From Alphaproteobacteria bacterium (GTDB taxonomy: Bacteria > Pseudomonadota > Alphaproteobacteria > Rhizobiales > Devosiaceae), in contig JAHJWO010000013.1 in NCBI GenBank assembly GCA_018828145.1, positions 1 to 64,000 of the forward strand: DNA of 64,000 nucleotides. The letters run 5' to 3'. A model generated the notes under the pieces. That model saw nothing but the letters and a program-made list of their open reading frames with translations. It had not been told where the DNA came from and did no database searches. Positions 37,521 to 46,365 of the stretch are shown one piece after another; within the stretch, counting starts at the first letter, position 1, and each line of letters starts with the position of its first letter. Position numbers and translations under genes: made by a program.

Positions 37521-38527
37521 TGCGACCCAAACTCGCCTTCGCCATGGCCGCAGACAAGACCAGGCACGTGTTCGACGCCGAGGCGCTGGCACGGCTGGCG
37601 CGCGGTTGCGATATCGTTCGCGCCGAGCCACTGGAAGAACTTTCCAGCCCCGAGGCCCGGGCGATACTGGGGCAGATCGACATTCTCGTCACCGGCTGGG
37701 GCTGCCCGATGGTGAGCGAGGAGGTGATCCGCTCGGCGCCGAACCTCAAGCTTATCGCCCATGCGGCCGGGACGGTGAAGTTCACCGTGGCGCCGGCGGT
37801 CTATGAGGCCGGCGTGCGCGTGACCCATGCGGCCGATGCCAATGCGGTGCCGGTGGCCGAGTTCACGCTGGCCTCGATCATCTTTGCCAACAAGCGCGTG
37901 TTCGAGCTGCGCGACCGCTATCGCGCCGACCCGGCGCGGCGCTCAAGCTACGCCTTGATGGATGAGCCGATCGGCAATTATCATCGGACCATCGGCCTGG
38001 TCGGAGCCTCGCGCATTGGCCGCAAGGTGGCGCGGATGCTGGAGGGCTTCGACTTCACCGTGCTGGTCAGCGACCCCTTCGTGCAGAAGGGCGATCCGAT
38101 CACCGCCAATGCCGAACTGGTCGATCTTGACAGCCTGATGGCGCGCTCGGACGTGGTGTCGATCCATGCACCATCGCTACCGTCGACGCGCGGGATGATC
38201 GGGGCAAGGCAATTGCGGCTGATGAAGGATGGTGCGGCCCTGATCAACACGGCGCGCGGCGCGCTGGTCGACGAGGCGGCCCTGATCGCAGAGCTGATGA
38301 CGGGCCGCATCCACGCGGTGATCGACGTGACCGATCCCGAAATTCCCGCCAGCGGTTCGCCGCTCTATAGTCTGCCCAATGTGTTCCTGACGCCCCATGT
38401 CGCCGGGGCCGTGGGGGCGGAGCGGCTCAGGCTGGGGCAGATGGCGATCGAAGAAATCGAGCGGTTTGTCGCCGGGGAGAAGCTGGAATTCGAGATCGAG
38501 CCGGCATTGCTGGAGCGGTTGGCGTGA
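37520..38527 (+). CDS. D-isomer-specific 2-hydroxyacid dehydrogenase
   Basis: The 335-residue NAD(P)-dependent enzyme has the nucleotide site [18 protein letters not shown] with Asp at the end of the second strand (VLVSDPF). The catalytic triad is Arg in [14 protein letters not shown], Glu in [15 protein letters not shown] and His in [12 protein letters not shown]. Its ATG overlaps the DUF2264 stop. It probably reduces or oxidises a keto/hydroxy acid produced from the degraded glycan. Confidence 0.9.
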   Translation: MRPKLAFAMAADKTRHVFDAEALARLARGCDIVRAEPLEELSSPEARAILGQIDILVTGWGCPMVSEEVIRSAPNLKLIAHAAGTVKFTVAPAVYEAGVRVTHAADANAVPVAEFTLASIIFANKRVFELRDRYRADPARRSSYALMDEPIGNYHRTIGLVGASRIGRKVARMLEGFDFTVLVSDPFVQKGDPITANAELVDLDSLMARSDVVSIHAPSLPSTRGMIGARQLRLMKDGAALINTARGALVDEAALIAELMTGRIHAVIDVTDPEIPASGSPLYSLPNVFLTPHVAGAVGAERLRLGQMAIEEIERFVAGEKLEFEIEPALLERLA

Positions 38528-38547
38528 TGAAAGGACATTCGCCTAAC

Positions 38548-38696
38548 CTCCCTTCTCCCCTTGAGGGAGAAGGTGCCCGAAGGGCGGATGAGGGGTCTGT
38601 TCCCCAAATGCTGAAGCATGGGACGGCGCAGCACCCCTCACCCGGTTTTCCGCTGGACGCGGAAAACCACCCTCTCCCTCGAGGGGCGAGGGTGGG
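38548..38696. repeat. Palindromic intergenic repeat (family A)
   Basis: Starts CTCCCTTCTCCCCTTGAGGG and continues with AAGGTGCCCGAAGGGCGGATGAGGGG; its far end is CCCTCTCCCTCGAGGGGCGAGGG. The first half recurs inverted at 53041-53092. The end of the element supplies the likely ribosome binding site and GTG start of the next gene. Confidence 0.7.
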
Positions 38697-40326
38697 CACC
38701 GAGAGCGTTGCCGCTACAGACGCCGACCACGAAGCGCGACTGCAGTTCCTCACGTGGGACCGTACGCAGGCAGATATCGATGCGCCCGAACATCGGGCGC
38801 GGCAGGCGCATTGGGCGCGCGTGTCCGGAGCGAGTTTTCACCCCACCGCCTATGTGGCGGCGGAGGCGGCGATTTTCACCAGCCACCTGGTGCTGGGCGA
38901 AGCGAGCTGGATTGCCGGGCATGCGCTGGTTCGCGGCGACGTGGAGTTCGGCGCCCATACCACGGTCAATCCCTATGCGATGATTTCGGGCAAGGTGCGC
39001 TGCGGCGACGGGGTGCGGATTGCCAGCCATGTATCGATCGTGGGGTTCAACCACGGCTTCGACGACCCCAGTGTCCCGATCCACCAGCAAAAGCATGAGA
39101 GCCTGGGCATCACCATCGCGGACGATGTGTGGATCGGGGCCAATGCGGTGGTGCTGGACGGGGTCACGGTGGGCAAGGGCGCAGTGATCGCGGCTGGGGC
39201 GGTGGTCAGCAAGGATGTGTCGCCGCTGGCCATTGTCGGCGGTGTTCCCGCCAAGGTGGTTCGCTATCGTGGGCAATCAGCGACGCGGGACGCGGCAGCG
39301 GTGCTGGGTCGGCTGGGCGGCGCGGCGCAGGCGCAATTGCCGGAGGTGCTGGCGGCCTATCGCGACGGCGCGGACTATGTGTCGCGCGAGGCTGATGGCC
39401 AGGTGCGGCGCAGTGCGCGGCATCGCAATGATGCCATCGAGCTGGCGGCGGGCTTCGATACTTTACCGGAGGGGCTGGACGCGGCGGAAACGCTCAGGCA
39501 GCTCCGAGACCTGCAGGATCCGGAGACGGGATTGTTTCCCGATCCGTACCGGCCCCCGGCGCCGGGCCGGGCCATGCGGGATGACGGGTTGGCGCTCTAT
39601 AATGTGCTGTCGGTTGGCTATGCCATCGAGGTGCTGGGCGGCCAGCCGAAATATCCCGTTGCGGCCGTGGAGCTGGGGGCGGGGGCGCTGTGCGACTGGC
39701 TGGAAAGCCTCACATGGCGGGAGCGGGCCTGGGGCGCGGGCGCGGCTGTCGACAGCATCGGCACGGCGCTCTACTTCAATGCGCGCTATTTTGCGACGGG
39801 GCGGACGCGGGAGACGCTGTTCGGCTGGCTGGCGATGAAGCAGGACCGGGCGAGCGGACTATGGGGTTCGACCACGGCGGATGAGGGTTTGCTGCAACCG
39901 GTCAACGGGTTCTATCGGCTGACGCGCGGAACCTATGCCCAGTTTGGCCTGCCCGTGCCCAATGCGGAGCGAGCGATCGACTCGGCGCTGCTCAACTATC
40001 GCAATTATGGCGGGTTCTCGGGCCCCACCTATACGGCGTGCAACCTGCTCGACACGATCCACCCGCTCATGCTGTGCCTGCGGCAGACCGACTATCGGCG
40101 TCCTGAGGCCGAGGCCATCGGCCGAGCGGTGATCGCGCGGGCGGGGGAGCGCTGGGTGGACGGCAAGGGGTTTGCCTTTGCCGATGGCCAGGCGCCGAGT
40201 CTGCAGGGTACCGAGATGTGGCTTTCGGTGGTGCATCTGGCAGCGGAGCTGCTGGGGATTGCCGGGGCGTTTGCGTTCGTGCCCAAGGGCGTGCATCGGA
40301 CACGGGCAGTGGGACTGGGGTTGTGA
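38692..40326 (+). CDS. Hexapeptide acyltransferase fused to alpha/alpha-toroid domain
   Basis: Two parts are visible. Residues about 52-195 form a left-handed beta-helix acetyltransferase of the maltose/galactoside/WbbJ type: hexapeptide rungs, catalytic-type H121 in [30 protein letters not shown] and the terminal [11 protein letters not shown]. Residues about 225-530 are helical repeats resembling an alpha/alpha-toroid ([57 protein letters not shown]). I chose the GTG at 38692 (544 residues). A longer frame from 38524 would translate the repeat. The fusion implies acetylation of a sugar recognised by the toroid domain; this is inference. Confidence 0.75.
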   Translation: MGTESVAATDADHEARLQFLTWDRTQADIDAPEHRARQAHWARVSGASFHPTAYVAAEAAIFTSHLVLGEASWIAGHALVRGDVEFGAHTTVNPYAMISGKVRCGDGVRIASHVSIVGFNHGFDDPSVPIHQQKHESLGITIADDVWIGANAVVLDGVTVGKGAVIAAGAVVSKDVSPLAIVGGVPAKVVRYRGQSATRDAAAVLGRLGGAAQAQLPEVLAAYRDGADYVSREADGQVRRSARHRNDAIELAAGFDTLPEGLDAAETLRQLRDLQDPETGLFPDPYRPPAPGRAMRDDGLALYNVLSVGYAIEVLGGQPKYPVAAVELGAGALCDWLESLTWRERAWGAGAAVDSIGTALYFNARYFATGRTRETLFGWLAMKQDRASGLWGSTTADEGLLQPVNGFYRLTRGTYAQFGLPVPNAERAIDSALLNYRNYGGFSGPTYTACNLLDTIHPLMLCLRQTDYRRPEAEAIGRAVIARAGERWVDGKGFAFADGQAPSLQGTEMWLSVVHLAAELLGIAGAFAFVPKGVHRTRAVGLGL

Positions 40327-40328
40327 GC

Positions 40329-40976
40329 ATGACCGGCAAGAAGGCCCTGGTCGTCTGGGGCGGGATGGAACTGCATACGCCCGAGCGGGGCGCGCATTTG
40401 GTGCGCGAGATGCTGGAGGCGGAGGGCTTCGCCGTCACCGTCACACCGGATTATGACGCGCTGGGCGCCGAGGATGTGGGCAGCAATGACCTGGTCGTGC
40501 CGGTGATCACCGACGGCACGCTCGCCCCCGAGAAGATGGCGAACCTGATTGCGGCGATCCGCGCCGGTACGGGGCTCGCAGGGTATCACATGGGACTGGC
40601 GACCAGCTTTCGCAGCTCGGTGCCGTTCCGCTATGCGGCGAGCTGCTACTGGGTGCAGCATCCGGGCAATATCATTACCTACAAGGTGGATGTGACGCGC
40701 AGCGACCACCCGATCATGGCAGGGATCGAGAGATTCGAGCACACCTCCGAGCAATACTACCTCAACTACGATCCCGCCGTTGAGGTGCTGGCGACCACCG
40801 TGTTTTCAGGGGAATTCCACCCCTGGCGCAAGGATGTGGTGATGCCGGTGGTGTTCACCACGATGCATGACCAGGGGCGGGTGTTCTATTCGTCGCTGGG
40901 GCATACCGCCGATGAACTGGCTGGGGGGCCGGTGCGGGAAATCCTGCGGCGCGGCCTGGTCTGGGCCGCGCGGTAA
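40329..40976 (+). CDS. ThuA-like glutamine-amidotransferase-fold protein
   Basis: The 215-residue protein has the ThuA (trehalose utilisation) domain: ALVVWGGMELHTPERGAHLV at the start, GLAGYHMGLATSFRSS near residue 84, DHPIMAGIERFEHTSEQYYL, PVVFTTMHDQGRVFYSSLGH. The family is linked to 3-keto-sugar and disaccharide metabolism, but its reaction is poorly defined. It is last in the glycan locus, directly after the acyltransferase fusion. A GTG at 40323 overlapping the previous stop is an alternative start. Confidence 0.85.
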   Translation: MTGKKALVVWGGMELHTPERGAHLVREMLEAEGFAVTVTPDYDALGAEDVGSNDLVVPVITDGTLAPEKMANLIAAIRAGTGLAGYHMGLATSFRSSVPFRYAASCYWVQHPGNIITYKVDVTRSDHPIMAGIERFEHTSEQYYLNYDPAVEVLATTVFSGEFHPWRKDVVMPVVFTTMHDQGRVFYSSLGHTADELAGGPVREILRRGLVWAAR

Positions 40977-41001
40977 ATCTGGCGGTTGGCGCGTGTTGTG
41001 C

Positions 41002-41129
41002 CACCCCCTCCTACCTCCCCCATCGAGGGGGAGGTTTCTCTCCACTCATGGGGCACGATCCGGTCTCACCCACCGGACAGCAGCTCCCCCTTGATGGGGG
41101 CGGTGGAAGGGGTGTGGGGAGCCGCGATG
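41002..41129. repeat. Palindromic intergenic repeat (family B), copy 1
   Basis: Long imperfect inverted repeat: CACCCCCTCCTACCTCCCCC at one end and the matching GGGGGCGGTGGAAGGGGTGTG at the other, ending GCCGCGATG. A second copy is at 63844-63970. It separates the ThuA gene from the convergent methyltransferase. Confidence 0.7.
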
Positions 41130-41136
41130 CCAGCGC

Positions 41137-41859
41137 CTATTGTTGCTGCGCGGCTTCGGCCTGCCGTCGCAGGACTTCCGATTCCGGCAGGGCGTTGGCG
41201 TATCTGAGTTCGCGGTTGGCGCGATCCCAGAAGGCGGGGTGGACACGGTCCAGCAGAGCCCGGTCGGTGGCGGCGAGTCCAAGGCGGGCGGCGGTTTGCG
41301 CGTCGAGATAGAGCACGACATTCTGCCGATACCAGGCGGGGATGGCCTCGTCGGTCCAGATTTGCGGGCGGATGACATCATGGACGCCATAGCCGTGCGC
41401 AGCAAAGCGGGCGGCCCACCAGCTCTGCCATTGTTCGTTCAGATGCCCGACGCCGCCCTGGCCGGGAATAGCGGCGCTGAACAGGACGGCGGGCGCCAAG
41501 GCGACGAGGTCGGCGACGAAGCTGTCGGCGCGGTCGGGAGAGAGGTGTTCGGCCACCTCGAGCGACACGGCGAGATCGACGCGGGGGCCGGCGAAGCGCT
41601 GTTCGAGGTCCTGCGGAGAAAAAGTGATCGCCTTGTGGTCGAGCATGGCGGGGGTGACCCAATCACCCTCGACGCCGAAAGCGGTGTCCGCGCCGGCCTC
41701 GAGCGCGGCGGCGAGCCAGGTACCGGTGCCGCAGCCGATATCGGCGACGGCGCGGCGGGAGAGGCCCGAGGGCAGGGCGCCAAGGATGCGCCGCGCCGCA
41801 TGGGCGGTGTGGGCGCGGCGGTTTTCATAGAAGCCGGCGGGGTAGAGCGGGGCGGTCAT
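41137..41859 (-). CDS. Class I SAM-dependent methyltransferase
   Basis: The 240-residue protein has motif I AVADIGCGTGTWLAAALEAG near residue 39, an acidic motif II (AFGVEGDW) and the motif IV-like VDLAVSLEVAEHL, as in small-molecule and glycan methyltransferases of the type found in polysaccharide clusters. The C-terminal Gln-rich tail is unconserved. Substrate unknown. Confidence 0.8.
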   Translation of the reverse strand: MTAPLYPAGFYENRRAHTAHAARRILGALPSGLSRRAVADIGCGTGTWLAAALEAGADTAFGVEGDWVTPAMLDHKAITFSPQDLEQRFAGPRVDLAVSLEVAEHLSPDRADSFVADLVALAPAVLFSAAIPGQGGVGHLNEQWQSWWAARFAAHGYGVHDVIRPQIWTDEAIPAWYRQNVVLYLDAQTAARLGLAATDRALLDRVHPAFWDRANRELRYANALPESEVLRRQAEAAQQQ

Positions 41860-41995
41860 GACGGGGCCGATCGGTGGATTCGCTTGGAGCCTATGCTGGC
41901 TACGCAGCGGTGGCCATATGGATCATTCGGCACGGAACCATGCGAGAGTGGAGCCGTTCTTCGGACAGCGTCACCAAACACCCGGAGACAAAATC

Positions 41996-42487
41996 ATGGC
42001 TAGCGAAAAGACCCTCGACGACCTGTTCCTCGATACCCTCAAGGACATCTACTATGCTGAACGCCAGATCCTGAAGGCCCTGCCCAAGATGGCCAAGGCC
42101 GCGACTTCGGCAGAGCTGAAGGCTGGTTTCGAGCAGCACCTTGCCGAGACCGAAGTTCAGGTCGAACGTCTCGAGCAGATCTTCGAACTGCTGGGCAAGG
42201 CGGCCCGCGGTAAGACCTGCGACGCGATCCTCGGCATTCTCGAGGAAGGCAAGTCGATCATTGAAGACTACAAGGACACCGTGGCGCTGGATGCCGGCCT
42301 CGTGGCCGCAGCCCAGGCGGTGGAACACTACGAGATCGCCCGTTATGGCACCCTGAAGACCTGGGCCGCCCAGCTCGGCATGAAGGACGCCGTGGCGTTG
42401 CTCGATGCGACGCTGCAGGAAGAAATGGCGACCGACAAGAAGCTCAGCCAGGTTGCCACCGCCAATGTGAACAAGAAGGCGGCCTGA
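41996..42487 (+). CDS. Ferritin-like DUF892 (YciE/YciF) protein
   Basis: The 163-residue four-helix protein begins TLDDLFLDTLKDIYYAERQI, the DUF892 signature. Glu/His residues suited to a di-iron site occur in KAGFEQHLAETE and AVEHYEIARYGTL. The family is induced by osmotic and other stress; function unclear. GGAG lies before the ATG. A DUF2934 gene follows, a pairing often linked to general stress regulons. Confidence 0.9.
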   Translation: MASEKTLDDLFLDTLKDIYYAERQILKALPKMAKAATSAELKAGFEQHLAETEVQVERLEQIFELLGKAARGKTCDAILGILEEGKSIIEDYKDTVALDAGLVAAAQAVEHYEIARYGTLKTWAAQLGMKDAVALLDATLQEEMATDKKLSQVATANVNKKAA

Positions 42488-42535
42488 TCCGGTCGGCGCG
42501 GGCCTAGCCCCGCGCCATTTCCCACGGTAACGGCA

Positions 42536-42757
42536 ATGCGGAAGAATTCTGAACTGGCCGAGCGCATTCGGCAGACGGCCTATTTCCTCTGGGATCAGGA
42601 CGGGCGGCCAGATGGTCGTTCATTCGATTACTGGCTCAGGGCCAAGGATATGCACCTGCGCGAGCTGGCCTATGACAAATGGCTGGCCGAGGGAGCGCCG
42701 ATGGGCCGTGCTGAACTGCACTGGCGCGACGCTGCCGGTGAAATCGAGGGAAAATGA
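42536..42757 (+). CDS. DUF2934 domain protein
   Basis: This 73-residue protein has the DUF2934 pattern RIRQTAYFLWDQDGRPDGRS followed by a conserved DYWLRAKDMH helix. Function unknown. It lies 48 bases after the DUF892 gene and ends right at a strong terminator. It is the second DUF2934 gene of the window (other at 1333). Confidence 0.85.
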   Translation: MRKNSELAERIRQTAYFLWDQDGRPDGRSFDYWLRAKDMHLRELAYDKWLAEGAPMGRAELHWRDAAGEIEGK

Positions 42758-42758
42758 G

Positions 42759-42786
42759 AACGGGCCCGAAAGGGCCCGTTTTTTTT
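42759..42786. terminator. Rho-independent terminator
   Basis: Perfect 9-bp stem AACGGGCCC / GGGCCCGTT with a GAAA tetraloop and a T-run on the plus side. The symmetric A/T flanks let it also serve the convergent efp gene. Confidence 0.9.
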
Positions 42787-42806
42787 GTGCTGTCGGCGGC
42801 CGACGA

Positions 42807-43376
42807 TCAGTCCTTGGCGCGTTCGACGTAGGAGTTGTCGTCGGTCAGGATGACGATGCGGGTGCCGGCGCCGATATGGGGCGGCACCATGACGCGCAGG
42901 CCATTGGTCAGCAGAGCGGGCTTGTAGGAGGAGGAGGCCGTCTGGCCCTTGACCACCGGCTCGGTCTCGACGATTTCGACGGTGACGCGCTGCGGCAGTT
43001 CCATGGAGAGCGCCGTGCCCTCGAAGGTCTTGAGATGCACCTTCATGCCGTCGGTGAGGTAGGCCTTCTGCTCGCCGATCACGTCATCGGCCACGGTGAT
43101 CTGCTCGTAGCTGACCGGCTCCATGAAGTGGTGACCTTCGCCATCGGAATAGAGGTAGTCATATTCGCGATCATCGACGTCGGCCTTTTCGACCATCTCG
43201 ACAGTGCGCCAGCGGCCGACGACCTTCACGCCGTCGGAAATGCGGCGCATGTTGACGTTGGTGATGGAATTGCCCTTGCCGGGATGGACGTTTTCCGCCG
43301 TCAGGACGACATGCAGATTGCCGTCCTGTTCGACGACGTTGCCCTTGCGCAGCGAAGAGGCGATGACCTTGACCAT
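42807..43376 (-). CDS. efp: Elongation factor P
   Basis: The 189-residue, three-domain factor helps ribosomes through polyproline stretches. The KOW-like N-domain carries K34 in the loop VHPGKGNS, the residue that EpmA and EpmB modify with beta-lysine. The C-terminal part has the conserved PLP-independent [19 protein letters not shown] and [13 protein letters not shown] segments. The start is the ATG with AAGGAAG 5 bases upstream. It is divergent from epmA, so substrate and modifying enzymes share one locus. Confidence 0.96.
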   Translation of the reverse strand: MVKVIASSLRKGNVVEQDGNLHVVLTAENVHPGKGNSITNVNMRRISDGVKVVGRWRTVEMVEKADVDDREYDYLYSDGEGHHFMEPVSYEQITVADDVIGEQKAYLTDGMKVHLKTFEGTALSMELPQRVTVEIVETEPVVKGQTASSSYKPALLTNGLRVMVPPHIGAGTRIVILTDDNSYVERAKD

Positions 43377-43514
43377 TATTCTTCCTTGTTCAATCAGAAG
43401 GCGCGTCGTAGAGGCAGACCTTATGGATACCGCTTCCGGGCGCCGGAATAGACTTTCGTGCGCCAACTACCCTATCTCGGCGAAAATCGCCAGCCCGGCC
43501 GTTGTAAAGGTCAC

Positions 43515-44567
43515 ATGAGCCAGCTTTCCCAACCATCGCCGTGGTGGTCGCCGTCGGTGCATGCGGACCGGCGGCCGATCCTTTTGGCGCGCGGCCGGAT
43601 CGAGGCACGGGTGCGGGGATATCTGGCGGATAACGGCTTCCTGATGGTCGACCCGCCGGGGCTGCAGCGCTCGCCGGGCAATGAGACGCATCTGCATGCC
43701 TTCGGCACCACGATGATCGGCAATGACGGGGAAGGACAGCAGATGTACCTGCATACCTCCCCGGAATTCAGCATGAAAAAGCTGCTGGCGGCGGGGGAGC
43801 GGCGGATTGCGAGCCTGGGCCATGTGTGGCGCAACCGCGAGCGCAGCGCGCTGCATCACCCCGAATTCACCATGCTGGAATGGTATCGGGCGGGTGAACC
43901 ATATGATGCGGTGATCGGGGACTGCGTGGCCATGCTGCGGCTCGCCGCGCAGGCGACGGGGGTGGACAAGCTGGTGTTTCGCGACCGCAGCTGCGACCCG
44001 TTTGCGGCGCCGGAAAGGGTCAGCGTCGTGCAAGCATTCTTGCAGCATGCTGGCATTAATCTGCTGGATTGCATGGACTTTGCCGGCGTTCCGGACGGCG
44101 AAGCGCTGGCCGCGCAGATGATTGCGGTGGGCCTCGATGTGCCGGAGGATCGCAGCTGGAGTTATCTGTTCAGCCGTGTGCTGGTGGAGAAGGTTGAGCC
44201 GCAGCTTGGCAGGGGGCGGATCACGATTCTCGACCGCTACCCGGCGGCCGAGGCTGCGCTGGCGCGGCGGGCCGAGGATGACCGGCGCGTGGCCGAGCGG
44301 TTCGAGCTCTATGCCTGCGGGGTGGAACTGGCCAATGGCTTTGGCGAATTGACCGATGCCGACGAGCAGCGCCGCAGGTTCGCCGCCGAGATGAACGAAA
44401 AACAACGGCTCTATGGCGAGCGCTATCCGCTGGATGAGGATTTCCTCGCTGCGCTCAGGCTGATGCCGGAGGCGAGCGGGGTGGCGCTGGGATTCGACCG
44501 GCTGGTGATGCTGGCAACGGCAGCGCCCCGGATCGAGGCGGTGCTGTGGGCGCCGGTGGCGGAATGA
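43515..44567 (+). CDS. epmA: EF-P (R)-beta-lysine ligase EpmA (GenX/PoxA)
   Basis: The 350-residue protein is a class II lysyl-tRNA-synthetase-like catalytic core without the N-terminal anticodon-binding domain, the hallmark of EpmA. Class II motif 2 reads HVWRNRERSALHHPEFTMLEW; motif 3 is ASGVALGFDRLVML. Substrate-pocket blocks YLHTSPEFSMKKLLAAG and VELANGFGELTDADEQ are present. It activates beta-lysine and attaches it to K34 of EF-P. The ATG follows AAGG; the gene overlaps epmB by 4 bases. Confidence 0.95.
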   Translation: MSQLSQPSPWWSPSVHADRRPILLARGRIEARVRGYLADNGFLMVDPPGLQRSPGNETHLHAFGTTMIGNDGEGQQMYLHTSPEFSMKKLLAAGERRIASLGHVWRNRERSALHHPEFTMLEWYRAGEPYDAVIGDCVAMLRLAAQATGVDKLVFRDRSCDPFAAPERVSVVQAFLQHAGINLLDCMDFAGVPDGEALAAQMIAVGLDVPEDRSWSYLFSRVLVEKVEPQLGRGRITILDRYPAAEAALARRAEDDRRVAERFELYACGVELANGFGELTDADEQRRRFAAEMNEKQRLYGERYPLDEDFLAALRLMPEASGVALGFDRLVMLATAAPRIEAVLWAPVAE

Positions 44568-45616
44568 CCCAGCATCGGCCAATCAAGACTGTGGGCGAGC
44601 TGGTCGAGGCAGGGCTGGTGGCGGACGTTGCCGGGCTTGAGGCCGTTGCCGCGAAATACGCCATCGGGATCACCCCGGCCGTGGCCGAGCTGATCGATCG
44701 CAATGATCCCAATGATCCCATTGCGCGGCAGTTCGTGCCGCGGGTGGATGAGCTGGTGACGACGCCGGAGGAGCGGGCAGACCCGATAGGGGACCTGGCG
44801 CATTCGCCGGTGACGGGCATCGTGCATCGCTATCCCGACCGGGTGCTGCTCAAGGCGGTGCATGTCTGCCCGGTCTATTGCCGGTTCTGCTTCCGGCGGG
44901 AAATGGTGGGTCCGGCCGGGCTGGGGACGCTGACCGGGCCGGAACTGGATGCGGCCATCGGCTATATCGCGGACCACCACGACATCTGGGAAGTGATCCT
45001 GACCGGGGGTGATCCGCTGGTGCTGTCGCCCCGGCGGCTGCGCGAGATCATGGCGCGGCTGGCGGGGATCGATCACGTCAAGATCGTGCGCTTTCACACG
45101 CGGGTGCCGGTGGTGGAGCCGGAGCGGGTGGACGAGGAGATGGTCGCGGCGCTCAAGGCCAGCGGCAAGACGACCTATCTGGCGGTGCATGCCAACCATC
45201 CCCGCGAGTTCACCGGCGCGGCGCGCGCGGCGCTGGCGCGGCTGGCCGATGGGGGCATCGTGCTGATCAGCCAGTCGGTGCTGCTCAAGGGCGTCAATGA
45301 CGATGTCGAGACGCTGGCGAGCCTGATGAGGACTTTCGTCGAGAACCGCGTCAAACCCTATTACCTGCACCACCCCGACCTCGCGCCGGGGACTGGCCAT
45401 TTCCGGGTGAGCATCGACGAGGGGCAAAGGCTGGTGACGGCCCTGCGGGGACGGATATCCGGGCTGGCGCAGCCGACCTATGTGCTGGATATCCCGGGTG
45501 GCCATGGCAAGGCCGATATCGGCACCGCGTCCATTGCCGGTGGCGACGGGTGCTTTACCGTGCGGGACTGGCAAGGTGGCGAGCATCACTATCCGCCACA
45601 TGGTGGAGGCGACTGA
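44564..45616 (+). CDS. epmB: EF-P (R)-beta-lysine-forming aminomutase EpmB
   Basis: The 350-residue radical SAM enzyme is related to lysine 2,3-aminomutase. The cluster motif is CPVYCRFCFR, followed by the glycine-rich EVILTGGDPLVLS. The PLP-binding lysine lies in DIPGGHGKADIG, equivalent to the PGGGGK motif of KamA. It converts (S)-alpha-lysine to (R)-beta-lysine for EpmA. Its ATG overlaps the epmA stop. Confidence 0.94.
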   Translation: MTQHRPIKTVGELVEAGLVADVAGLEAVAAKYAIGITPAVAELIDRNDPNDPIARQFVPRVDELVTTPEERADPIGDLAHSPVTGIVHRYPDRVLLKAVHVCPVYCRFCFRREMVGPAGLGTLTGPELDAAIGYIADHHDIWEVILTGGDPLVLSPRRLREIMARLAGIDHVKIVRFHTRVPVVEPERVDEEMVAALKASGKTTYLAVHANHPREFTGAARAALARLADGGIVLISQSVLLKGVNDDVETLASLMRTFVENRVKPYYLHHPDLAPGTGHFRVSIDEGQRLVTALRGRISGLAQPTYVLDIPGGHGKADIGTASIAGGDGCFTVRDWQGGEHHYPPHGGGD

Positions 45617-45617
45617 G

Positions 45618-46358
45618 GTGAAGCTGGGGCAGCGGCTGGGCGCCGGACTGGTGGCGGAGGTGTTCGAATGGGGCGCCGACGTCATCAAGCTCTATCAGCC
45701 GGGCCAGGGGAAAGAGCAGGTGTTTCGGGAGGCAGCGACGCTGGCCATGCTCGAGCAGGGCCCGCTGCCCGTGCCCAGGGTGCGTGGCGTGCTGGAGACC
45801 GACGGCCGCTGGGGCGTGGTGATGAGCCGTGCGCCGGGCCGGCCGATCGCCGCGGAGATGCTGGAGCATCCCGGCCAAGCGCCGACCATGCTCGATGATG
45901 TGGTTCGATTGCAGCTGCGCATGCATGCCGAGCCCGGCCAATTCCTGCCTCGGTTGCGGGATCGCCTGCGCGGCGCGATCGCCCGGGCGGGGCAATTGTC
46001 AGCTGACGAAATCAGCGCCACGTTGCAGCGTCTGGCAGGTCTGCCGGATGGCGACCGGCTCTGCCATGGCGACTTCCACCCCTTCAATGTGATGGGGACG
46101 GCGGAGGCGCCGATCATCATCGACTGGCTGGATGCGACGCAAGGCGCGCCGGAGGCGGATGGCTGCCGGAGCTACCTGCTGTTGCTACACACCGTGCCGG
46201 ATGTCGCCGCGACCTATCTGGATGCCTATGTGCGGCTCAGCGGGCGGCCGCGCGAGGCGATACTGGCCTGGCTGCCGGTACTGGCGGCGGCGCGGCTGGT
46301 GGAGCAGGTGCCGAGCGAACACGAAAGGCTGGCCGCCCTGGTTCGCTCGGCTCTCTGA
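45618..46358 (+). CDS. Aminoglycoside-phosphotransferase-fold kinase
   Basis: From a GTG with GGAGG 9 bases upstream, 2 bases after the epmB stop, the protein has 246 residues. It has the N-lobe lysine (WGADVIKLYQ), catalytic loop DRLCHGDFHPFNVMG and metal site IIIDWLDATQG of the APH/choline-kinase superfamily. Substrate is unknown. The tight placement after epmB could be incidental. An antibiotic-resistance role is not supported by the context. Confidence 0.8.
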   Translation: MKLGQRLGAGLVAEVFEWGADVIKLYQPGQGKEQVFREAATLAMLEQGPLPVPRVRGVLETDGRWGVVMSRAPGRPIAAEMLEHPGQAPTMLDDVVRLQLRMHAEPGQFLPRLRDRLRGAIARAGQLSADEISATLQRLAGLPDGDRLCHGDFHPFNVMGTAEAPIIIDWLDATQGAPEADGCRSYLLLLHTVPDVAATYLDAYVRLSGRPREAILAWLPVLAAARLVEQVPSEHERLAALVRSAL

Positions 46359-46365
46359 GCAGAGA

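Noticed and set aside
33466-41129. CRISPR-like arrays from the repeated GC-rich motifs
   Set aside because: The motifs are inverted, not regularly spaced, scattered between genes, and no cas gene is present.
45618-46358. Aminoglycoside resistance gene
   Set aside because: Only the general kinase fold is supported; housekeeping-type context next to epmB does not suggest antibiotic resistance.
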